11,421 nucleotides of DNA, from the NCBI GenBank assembly GCA_910583745.1, contig CAJTZC010000034.1, forward strand, positions 1 through 11,421, in the 5' to 3' direction. Positions 5,430 through 11,421 of this stretch are shown here, one piece after another. Both the position numbers and the translations under genes were made by a program. The stretch's first letter is position 1. Each line of letters begins with the position of its first letter. Below the pieces are notes generated by a model. That model saw nothing but the letters and a program-made list of their open reading frames with translations, ran no database searches and was not told the DNA's origin. Source of the stretch: an uncultured Bacilli bacterium. GTDB taxonomy: Bacteria; Bacillota_I; Bacilli_A; RF39; UBA660.

Positions 5430-6932
5430 ATGTATAACATTTTACATTATTTAGAAAAAACGAGCGAGAAAAGTCCTACTAAAATAGCTATAAAATGCTT
5501 AGAAAATACTATCACATATGAAGAGTTTGTCAGGGCTTGCAAAAAAGGTGGTTCGTTCCTCGCGAACAAAATTGGCATGAGAGAACCTGTTTGCATTTTT
5601 ATGGAGAAGGGCATCGATACTTTGATTGCTTTTTTCTCGACGGTGTATGCAGGGTGTTTTTATTCTCTCATCAATCCTGAATTTCCAGAGAATCGAATTC
5701 TCGACATCGTGCACGTTTTGGAGAGTAAAATCGTCATCACAGATGACGCGCATGAAGAAGTAGCCAAAAAGATTTTTCGTTCTTTGGAAGTCGTGAATGT
5801 ACGCGATTTGAAAAGTGGCGTTTTGGACGAAGAAAAACTAGAGTACATACGAAACCTCTCGATCGACTGTGACCCTCTCTATGTCAATTTTACCTCAGGT
5901 TCGACAGGCATACCAAAAGGTGTGGCGATTTCACACCGGTCTGTCATCGATTTCATAGGACACTTTACCAAACTATTTCATTTTACTGAGAACGACATCA
6001 TCGCCAACCAAGCTCCTTTCGATTTCGACGTATCGGTCAAGGACATCTATTCTGCTTTCCAAGTCGGGGCGACACTTTTGATTGTACCGAAAGAATATTT
6101 TTCTGCACCGGCAAAGTTGTTGGATTATCTCGTCGACAACAAAGCGACGACTCTCACTTGGGCTGTCTCGGCTCTCTGTCTCGTCACAACGTTTCACGGA
6201 TTGGACTATAAAGTTCCAAAGGACGTCGACAAGGTCATCTTCTCTGGGGAAGTCATGCCGATGAAGCATCTGCGCGAGTGGATGGAGAAATTGCCCGACG
6301 CGACTTTTATAAATGTATATGGTCCGACAGAGATTACTTGCAATTGTACTTACCATATCATAGACCGAAATCGCGATTACGAAGTTATACCTATCGGCAA
6401 GAATTTTCCGAACGAGAGAGTGATGCTCTTGGACGACGAGGGAAAAGAAATCGTCTGTCCTTTGCAAGTCGGAAACATCTGCGTTTCAGGAACTGCTTTG
6501 GCCTTGGGGTACTATTATAACGAAGAAAAAACTTCTGAAGCATTCGTGGAGAATCCCACTGTAAAAGGCTATAAAGAACTGATGTACCAAACGGGCGACT
6601 TGGGAGAATACAATGACCTCGGCGAATTGGTTTTCAAAGGACGAAGAGATTTTCAGATTAAGTTTCAGGGTCATCGGATAGAGCTCGAAGAAATCGAGAA
6701 GGCCATGATGGCATTTGAAGAAGTCTTAAGAGCTTGTGTTCTCTTCGACGAGGAGAAGAGCAAACTGTATGGGTTCTATGTCGGAGACATCGACAGCAAA
6801 GTTCTCTATGCGAAGATGAAGGAGATTCTTCCTATCTATATGGTTCCTACCAAATTATTGAAGATGGAAGCCTTCCCGATGACGAAAAATGGCAAAACCG
6901 ACCGAAGAGCTCTCATGGAAAGTGTGAAGTGA
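5430..6932 (+). CDS. DltA-like amino acid:carrier protein ligase (adenylation enzyme)
   Basis: The 500-residue protein matches DltA in length and end to end in motif order: 'FTSGSTGIPKGV' (~155-166) is the ATP loop, 'QAPFDFDVSVKDIY' carries Asp200 that should bind the amino acid's amino group, then 'YGPTE' (~297), 'YQTGDLGEY', 'GRRDFQIKFQGHRIELEEIE' and the C-terminal catalytic lysine in 'NGKTDRR' (Lys489). Such enzymes activate an amino acid with ATP and load it on the phosphopantetheine arm of the carrier protein. Where Bacillus DltA has Cys (about 269, linked to D-Ala selectivity, from memory), this one has Ser272 in 'IFSGEVMP'. The substrate may therefore not be D-alanine. GGAGG 10 bases upstream sets the start. 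First gene of the operon; 1 base separates it from the PLP enzyme gene. Confidence 0.88.
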   Translation: MYNILHYLEKTSEKSPTKIAIKCLENTITYEEFVRACKKGGSFLANKIGMREPVCIFMEKGIDTLIAFFSTVYAGCFYSLINPEFPENRILDIVHVLESKIVITDDAHEEVAKKIFRSLEVVNVRDLKSGVLDEEKLEYIRNLSIDCDPLYVNFTSGSTGIPKGVAISHRSVIDFIGHFTKLFHFTENDIIANQAPFDFDVSVKDIYSAFQVGATLLIVPKEYFSAPAKLLDYLVDNKATTLTWAVSALCLVTTFHGLDYKVPKDVDKVIFSGEVMPMKHLREWMEKLPDATFINVYGPTEITCNCTYHIIDRNRDYEVIPIGKNFPNERVMLLDDEGKEIVCPLQVGNICVSGTALALGYYYNEEKTSEAFVENPTVKGYKELMYQTGDLGEYNDLGELVFKGRRDFQIKFQGHRIELEEIEKAMMAFEEVLRACVLFDEEKSKLYGFYVGDIDSKVLYAKMKEILPIYMVPTKLLKMEAFPMTKNGKTDRRALMESVK

Positions 6933-6933
6933 T

Positions 6934-8079
6934 ATGAAGTACGAGGTATTATTAGAAAAATATTCGACGCCTTTTTATCTCTACGATATCGAGACCCTCA
7001 AAGAGAGAATCGCCTATTTAAAACATCATCTTGGAGCGAGAGTCGATTTGGTCTATGCTGTCAAAGCAAATACGTTTGTCGTGCCTTATGTCTACGATTA
7101 TGTCGACAAGTTGGAGCTGTGTTCTTTTGGCGAATATGTGATTGCCGTGAAGGCAAAGGTTCCGTTTGAAAAGATGGTCATCTCAGGCGTATATAAAGAT
7201 GAACTGTCGATGCGACAGATGTTCGAGCAGGCGATTCCGGGAAAGTTTACAATCGAATCGATGGGACAATGGGAATTGCTCGAGCGCTTGACCGAGGAGT
7301 ATGGAAAATCGATAAAGTTGCTGCTCCGTCTTACGAGTGGGAATCAGTTCGGCATGCGCAAAGAGGAAGTCCTCGACATCGTAAAAAATAGAAGAAATGA
7401 CAGAATGCAAATTTTAGGGATACAGTATTTTGCAAAGACCCAAAGAAGAAAGCTCTCTATACTAGAAAGCGAACTCGAAAAACTGGAATCTTTCGTTCGA
7501 GAACTCGAAGAAGAAAGTGGAATCGAATTGGAAGAGTTCGAGTATGGACCTGGCTTTCCCGTCTACTATTTCGAAGGGGATGACTTCGACGAAGAGGAGT
7601 TTTTGAAAGGATTTCGAACTATTTTAGATAGGTTTTTCGCGGATAAGAAAGTCAGCATCGAGCTCGGAAGAAGCGTCACAGCTTCCTGTGGCCAATACTT
7701 GACGCGCGTCGTCGACTGTAAGGAAAACGAAGCGGGACGATTTGCCATCGTCGATGGGGGAATCAACCACATCGCCTATTATGGGCAGACGATGGCCATC
7801 AAGGTTCCATATCACGAGGTCCTCCCGAAGCGCGAGGGAGACGACTCCTACATCGTCGTCGGATCGCTCTGTACGATTAACGACATATTGGTCAAAGACT
7901 TCAGAGCGGGGAATTTACAAGTGGGCGATGTCCTACTATTTAAAAATGCTGGGGCTTACTGCTCGACCGAGGGGATTTCCCTGTTCTTGTCGAGAGATTT
8001 GCCGAGAGTATTGATTGCAGATAAAGATAAAGTGATACAAGTTCGAGACGCTTTTCCTACGAGCGATTTGAACGGATAA
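6934..8079 (+). CDS. Fold-type III PLP enzyme, decarboxylase-like, in a Dlt-like operon
   Basis: The 381-residue protein has an alanine-racemase-type barrel and a C-terminal beta domain in diaminopimelate/ornithine decarboxylase order: 'TPFYLYD', 'YAVKAN' with the PLP lysine Lys44, 'NQFGM', 'YGPGFPVYYF', 'IELGRSVTASCGQYLTRV', 'DGGINH', then 'GSLCTIND' with Cys313 and 'NAGAYCSTE'. Cys313 takes the place of the decarboxylase catalytic Cys, so a decarboxylase-like origin is better supported than alanine racemase. Several usual residues differ: the HxGSQ motif reads 'YFAKTQ' and EPGR reads 'ELGR'. From memory, BtrK of butirosin synthesis acts on a carrier-bound glutamyl group, and exosortase-associated loci pair a similar enzyme with an acyl ligase and a carrier. 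By analogy the substrate may be carrier-bound; racemization or making the ligase's substrate are alternatives. The gene starts 1 base after the ligase stop and has no strong ribosome binding site, suggesting translational coupling. Confidence 0.83.
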   Translation: MKYEVLLEKYSTPFYLYDIETLKERIAYLKHHLGARVDLVYAVKANTFVVPYVYDYVDKLELCSFGEYVIAVKAKVPFEKMVISGVYKDELSMRQMFEQAIPGKFTIESMGQWELLERLTEEYGKSIKLLLRLTSGNQFGMRKEEVLDIVKNRRNDRMQILGIQYFAKTQRRKLSILESELEKLESFVRELEEESGIELEEFEYGPGFPVYYFEGDDFDEEEFLKGFRTILDRFFADKKVSIELGRSVTASCGQYLTRVVDCKENEAGRFAIVDGGINHIAYYGQTMAIKVPYHEVLPKREGDDSYIVVGSLCTINDILVKDFRAGNLQVGDVLLFKNAGAYCSTEGISLFLSRDLPRVLIADKDKVIQVRDAFPTSDLNG

Positions 8080-8098
8080 ATGGAAAGAGGTAGTAATA

Positions 8099-8329
8099 AT
8101 GGAAAAATTGTTAGAAATATTGGAAGAACTTAAACCGGATGTAGATTATAAGAATATCGAAGATTTGGTCGACGGACATTATTTGGATTCTTTGACTATA
8201 TTGTCTTTGGTCGCAGAGATTGAGGACGTCTTCGAGGTCGAAATACCGACTGTCGACATCGTCCCTGCGAACTTCAATTCGGTCGAAGCTTTATGGAATT
8301 TGATTACTAAATTGCAAAAGGACGAATAG
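8099..8329 (+). CDS. DltC-like aminoacyl carrier protein
   Basis: A 76-residue acidic acyl carrier protein. 'YLDSLTILSLVAEIEDVFEV' contains the phosphopantetheine attachment serine Ser31, followed by the usual helix-2 acidic run and the 'NFNSVEALWNLI' end. It should carry the activated amino acid as a thioester from the ligase to the membrane acyltransferase. AAAGAGG 8 bases before the ATG sets the start. Length and place just before the MBOAT gene support a DltC role over fatty acid synthesis. It must be activated by a phosphopantetheinyl transferase, and an AcpS gene lies at the other end of the operon. Confidence 0.9.
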   Translation: MEKLLEILEELKPDVDYKNIEDLVDGHYLDSLTILSLVAEIEDVFEVEIPTVDIVPANFNSVEALWNLITKLQKDE

Positions 8330-8331
8330 GC

Positions 8332-9915
8332 GTGAGCTATTTAAGTAACACATATCTGTTTCTTATTTTACCCGTTGTCATTGTCGTCTATTCTCTATTT
8401 CCTAAGAAATGTAGATGGGTGTGTCTCCTCGTCGCGAGTTATCTCTTCTTTTATATGATCAGTGGGAAGCTCTTGGCTTGTCTTCTTTTTACGACTTTGC
8501 ACTGTTTTGTATACGGATTACTTGTAAAGAAGTATGACGATCAATGCAGTGAGGCTCTTTTAGAAGAAAATGTAGACAAGAAAGAAGTAAAGAAGAAGTA
8601 TAAACACAAGAAAAAGGTCGCCTTGATCATTTCGATTTTCATCCAAGTCGGACTCTTATTTGTCTATAAATACATGCCTTTCTTCTTAGGCAACGTCAAC
8701 ACCATTGCGAAGTGGGTTGGACTCGACGTAGAGCTGAAAATCCATAAGTTGATTGCTCCTATCGGACTTTCGTTTTATACATTGGAGGCTCTCGCATACA
8801 TGGTCGACGTCTATCAGGGGAAAATCGAAGGCGAAAAGAAAATCCATAAATTAGCTCTCTTTTTGGCTTTCTTTCCTCAGATTATGGAAGGGCCTATCGA
8901 CCGATATGATGGGGAGAGTGCGCTTTTTCAAGGGAATCCTATCACTTATGAAGGGCTTTGCTACGGATGCCAACGAATTCTCTACGGACTACTCAAAAAA
9001 ATCGTCATTGCGGATAGGTTGAACTCTGTGGTCAAGTGTATCTTCGCCGTCGGGGCGACTTATACAGGATTTACCGTGTTTTTTGGCGCTGTGTGCTATA
9101 CAGTCATGTTGTACATGGAATTTTCGGGTACGATGGACGTCATTGTGGGAAGTGCAGAGATTTTTGGAATCAAACTGCCCGAGAATTTTCGACAACCGTT
9201 CTTCTCTAAAAACATCTCGGAGTTTTGGTCTCGTTGGCACATCACTTTGGGTGCATGGCTCAAGGATTACATTTTTTATCCCGTCTCGCTTTCCAAAGGC
9301 ATGAAAGGTCTCACCGTCAAGATACGTAAGAAGCTCGGCAACCAGTTCGGACCTCTCGTCGCAGGAAGTGTAGCACTTCTCTGTGTGTGGCTCCTCAACG
9401 GGCTATGGCACGGGGCAGGGTGGAACTACATATTTTTCGGCATATACCACTTCGCCCTGATACTTTTTGGAAACGTGTTGGAGCCTGTCGTCAAGAAGCT
9501 CGCCGATCGACTGAAGATAGATCGAACGAAGCTTCCATATAGAATTTTACAGGCGCTAAAGCTGTTCATCTTGGTCGTGATTGGGGAGTTGTTCTTTCGA
9601 GCAGAGACTCTAAGCGAAGGATTCCGGTTGTTCAGTGCTATCTTCGAGAATTTTACCTTGAAGACGATTTGGGATGGAAGTCTTATGAACCTGGGGCTCG
9701 ATATCCACGACTTTACGATTATCGGTATCACCTTGGTCATCGTATTCGTGATGAGCGTTCTCAAGGAAAAGGGAATGGCAATACGGGAAACGGTCGCGAA
9801 GAAACCTCTACCTGTGCGTTGGGTTCTCTACTTGGCTCTCATCCTATTCATCGTCATATTTGGAGCGTATGGTCCTGGATATAAGGCCATCGACCCGATT
9901 TATGCGAATTATTAG
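8332..9915 (+). CDS. DltB-like MBOAT membrane acyltransferase
   Basis: A polytopic membrane protein of 527 residues, with hydrophobic segments from the first residues to the end. MBOAT signatures are 'FFPQIMEGPIDRY', 'FWSRWHITLGAWLKDYIFYP' (His303) and 'LNGLWHGAGWNYIFFG' with the presumed catalytic His360. In DltB this family takes the aminoacyl group from the carrier on the cytoplasmic side and passes it across the membrane. At 527 residues it is longer than typical DltB (~400) and closer to AlgI/PatB-like members; a basic insert near residues 75-100 ('KKEVKKKYKHKKKV') accounts for some of this. It starts with GTG, 2 bases after the carrier stop, with AAAAGGA upstream inside the carrier gene, so the two are likely co-translated. 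Confidence 0.9.
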   Translation: MSYLSNTYLFLILPVVIVVYSLFPKKCRWVCLLVASYLFFYMISGKLLACLLFTTLHCFVYGLLVKKYDDQCSEALLEENVDKKEVKKKYKHKKKVALIISIFIQVGLLFVYKYMPFFLGNVNTIAKWVGLDVELKIHKLIAPIGLSFYTLEALAYMVDVYQGKIEGEKKIHKLALFLAFFPQIMEGPIDRYDGESALFQGNPITYEGLCYGCQRILYGLLKKIVIADRLNSVVKCIFAVGATYTGFTVFFGAVCYTVMLYMEFSGTMDVIVGSAEIFGIKLPENFRQPFFSKNISEFWSRWHITLGAWLKDYIFYPVSLSKGMKGLTVKIRKKLGNQFGPLVAGSVALLCVWLLNGLWHGAGWNYIFFGIYHFALILFGNVLEPVVKKLADRLKIDRTKLPYRILQALKLFILVVIGELFFRAETLSEGFRLFSAIFENFTLKTIWDGSLMNLGLDIHDFTIIGITLVIVFVMSVLKEKGMAIRETVAKKPLPVRWVLYLALILFIVIFGAYGPGYKAIDPIYANY

Positions 9916-9923
9916 GAGGACGT

Positions 9924-10862
9924 ATGAAAAATTTTATAAAGGCAATCGGTTTTTTAACTATTTTACTCGTTTTATTGTATGGCAGTTCTGTCGTCCTGCG
10001 ACCTAAAAACAACGACGAGAAATCGGGCTTCTATCGTCCAGACGTCAATGGCTTTTTGGCTGAGAAAGAGAATACCATCGATGCCTTGTTCATCGGGGAT
10101 TCTCTCATCTATACTTCGATTTTGCCGATGCGACTGTATGAAAATTATGGTTTTACTTCGTACGACTTGTCGACGCCTGCGCAGAAACTGTACGAATCTT
10201 ACGACTATCTACAACAAGCTCTCGAGAGGCAAAAACCTTCCATCGTCTTTATCGAGTCGAACTGCCTCTTTCGAGATTTCAAAATCGAGAGTGCTCTCGG
10301 CGCGAAGGTCACAAAGGTTTTGCCTGTGTTCACTTATCACAATCGATGGAAGACTCTCACGTGGAACGACTTTGTCGAGAAGCCCGAGTATACGTGGATC
10401 AACTTTAAAAAAGGGTACAAAGGTACCGACAAGATTAAGTCTCCTAAAGACATCAAGGATTATATGGTGAAGAAAAATGAGAAAAAGAAAATTTTCGACA
10501 TCGACAAATTCTATATCGAAAAGATATTCGACTTGTGCGAAAAGAACGACATCGAAGTCGTGCTTCTCAGTACGCCGAGTATGAAGAGTTATAATTATCC
10601 GAAGTATTTGCGAATGAAAGAATTTTCTGAAAAGTACAAACTGGAGTATTTGGACTTTAACTTGGATATCGACATCGGCATCGACTGGAGAGAAGATACG
10701 GCCGATAGGGGAGACCATCTCAATTTCCACGGAGCAAAGAAAGTGACAGACTATATCGGAAAAGTTTTGGAACAAAAAAAACTCGTCAACCATCGTGGTG
10801 ACGAGAGATACGAGGATTGGGAGAAATCGCTTGTCAAATATCGAAAGTATTTTAAAGCTTAG
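9924..10862 (+). CDS. Membrane-anchored SGNH-hydrolase-like protein (DltD-like)
   Basis: One N-terminal membrane segment (residues ~5-24) is followed by an extracytoplasmic domain. 'FIGDSLIYTS' (Ser60) is the SGNH nucleophile block and 'DHLNFHGAKKVTDYIG' (Asp264, His265) the terminal block. DltD family proteins complete transfer of the amino acid to the polymer outside the membrane. At 312 residues it is shorter than classical DltD (~400), so it is better called a DltD-like SGNH protein than DltD itself. AGGAGGA overlaps the stop of the MBOAT gene, 4 bases before the ATG. It is the last operon gene; no terminator is visible after it, and its end overlaps the convergent acpS gene by 11 bases. 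Confidence 0.82.
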   Translation: MKNFIKAIGFLTILLVLLYGSSVVLRPKNNDEKSGFYRPDVNGFLAEKENTIDALFIGDSLIYTSILPMRLYENYGFTSYDLSTPAQKLYESYDYLQQALERQKPSIVFIESNCLFRDFKIESALGAKVTKVLPVFTYHNRWKTLTWNDFVEKPEYTWINFKKGYKGTDKIKSPKDIKDYMVKKNEKKKIFDIDKFYIEKIFDLCEKNDIEVVLLSTPSMKSYNYPKYLRMKEFSEKYKLEYLDFNLDIDIGIDWREDTADRGDHLNFHGAKKVTDYIGKVLEQKKLVNHRGDERYEDWEKSLVKYRKYFKA

Positions 10863-11220
10863 ATGCGAGAACGGTTGCGATGGCATAGTCGCCGTCGTGT
10901 GCAATGGAGAGAGAGAAGGTGCATTTTTGTGCTTCGTTCTCTTCTTTTATTTTGTTGTGCAATTTTATCGAAGGAATGCCGTCCCTGTGAACGATTTCGA
11001 TGTCAGTTAGAGGACAAGCTTCGAGTCCTCTTTTCAAACTTTTGAGGGTCGCTTCTTTGCTCGCGAAGAGGCCAGCATACGTCTCACTTTTATTCGCTTT
11101 CGACTCTGCATAGGCGATTTCTTCCTCTGTGAATATCTTTTTTAAAAGTCTTTTGTCTTCTATGATGGGGGCCATGCGTTTGATAAAGACCAAATCGACT
11201 CCTATTTCTTGCATTTTCAT
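10852..11220 (-). CDS. acpS: Holo-[acyl-carrier-protein] synthase
   Basis: A 122-residue member of the AcpS family: 'IGVDLVFIKRM' (Asp9 for Mg), 'GLFASKEATLKSLKRGL' (Glu56) and 'SLSIAHDGDYAIATV' near the end. It moves 4'-phosphopantetheine from CoA to the serine of carrier proteins, here plausibly both the fatty acid ACP and the operon's DltC-like protein. AAAGGA lies only 3 bases before ATG 11220 but 9 before a second ATG at 11214, so the real start may be two residues later. The gene is convergent with the operon and overlaps its last gene by 11 bases. A housekeeping role is likely; a special tie to the operon is inference from position. Confidence 0.92.
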   Translation of the reverse strand: MKMQEIGVDLVFIKRMAPIIEDKRLLKKIFTEEEIAYAESKANKSETYAGLFASKEATLKSLKRGLEACPLTDIEIVHRDGIPSIKLHNKIKEENEAQKCTFSLSIAHDGDYAIATVLASKL

Positions 11221-11239
11221 TCGTCCTTTCTGTCTCTCT

Positions 11240-11248
11240 ATTTTAACA
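11240..11248 (-). promoter_or_regulatory. Extended -10 promoter of acpS
   Basis: On the minus strand the sequence reads TGTTAAAAT, an extended -10 with TAAAAT. Transcription would start near 11233, giving a leader of about 13-19 bases that includes the AAAGGA ribosome binding site. Confidence 0.5.
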
Positions 11249-11311
11249 CGTAAAGATGAAAATGGAAATCGAAGAGTTTTTCTGAAAATCTCACAGGAAA
11301 GAGCGGTTTTA

Positions 11312-11335
11312 TTTGTAAATGTATATTTTTACAAA
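11312..11335. promoter_or_regulatory. Perfect 8-bp inverted repeat, possible operator
   Basis: TTTGTAAA (11312-11319) and TTTACAAA (11328-11335) are exact inverted copies around an 8-base AT-rich centre. The site lies between acpS and a rightward promoter, just upstream of that promoter's -35 zone. No T-run follows, so a protein-binding site is more likely than a terminator. Confidence 0.45.
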
Positions 11336-11363
11336 CTCTCTACTTTTTTTTTATCATTTTATA

Positions 11364-11372
11364 TGTTATAAT
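11364..11372 (+). promoter_or_regulatory. Extended -10 promoter reading out of the window
   Basis: TGTTATAAT is identical to the proximal promoter of the Dlt-like operon. The -35 place is a T-run. It points right toward a gene whose start lies beyond the window end; no ribosome binding site or start is seen before 11421. Confidence 0.5.
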
Positions 11373-11421
11373 CCCATCTTTGACACTTTTTAAAGAGAAA
11401 AAACTCCCTAAGTCCCTGTTT

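Noticed and set aside
5430..10862. A standard dltABCD operon for D-alanylation of teichoic acid
   Set aside because: The gene order differs, a PLP enzyme is present, the ligase has Ser for the D-Ala-linked Cys, and the last protein is shorter than DltD; so dlt gene symbols were left out.
10209..10904. A 231-residue minus-strand open frame opposite the SGNH gene
   Set aside because: It is antisense to a gene with clear SGNH motifs and overlaps acpS in another frame. Its sequence has no motifs and reads as a mirror of the real codons.

Overview
The window looks like chromosomal DNA of a low-GC Gram-positive bacterium, most likely an uncultured gut member of class Bacilli (RF39/Erysipelotrichia-like). 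That placement is inference. It rests on AT-rich DNA, a UgtP-type glycolipid synthase, a LexA-type repressor, a SpoVIF-like protein, a Dlt-like envelope operon, and strong AGGAG-type ribosome binding sites. TGA ends several genes and TGG encodes tryptophan, so the standard bacterial code is used rather than the Mycoplasma code.

Layout. 1-1491: the 3' part of a surface-protein gene. It has an immunoglobulin-like/TasA-like N-terminal region and a C-terminal lectin-like domain whose last ~120 bp are sharply depleted of adenine, as in the variable region of a diversity-generating retroelement target. 1492-1860: a decayed 5' piece of an IS transposase on the minus strand. 1861-2335: AT-rich DNA with a few hairpins and no convincing gene. 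2371-2871: a minus-strand LexA-like repressor without a recognisable protease active site, divergent from the next gene. 2976-5203: a UgtP-like diacylglycerol glucosyltransferase, a SpoVIF-like small protein whose ribosome binding site lies inside a terminator-like hairpin, and a membrane-anchored DNA/RNA nuclease. 5430-10862: a five-gene operon. 10852-11220: holo-ACP synthase, convergent with and overlapping the end of the operon. 11221-11421: promoters and a palindrome.

The operon is the centrepiece. Its order is DltA-like adenylating ligase, fold-type III PLP enzyme (diaminopimelate decarboxylase-like), DltC-like carrier protein, DltB-like MBOAT acyltransferase, membrane-anchored SGNH/DltD-like protein. 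Classical dlt operons (DltX-A-B-C-D) put D-alanine on teichoic acids and have no PLP enzyme. Here one is placed between the ligase and the carrier. In addition, the ligase has Ser where a Bacillus DltA has the Cys linked to D-Ala selectivity. I infer that the system loads an amino acid on the carrier, may modify it there or beforehand by decarboxylation or racemization, and exports it onto a cell-envelope polymer. UgtP (glycolipid anchor) and AcpS (carrier activation) nearby fit such an envelope module. The substrate and acceptor cannot be read from the sequence.
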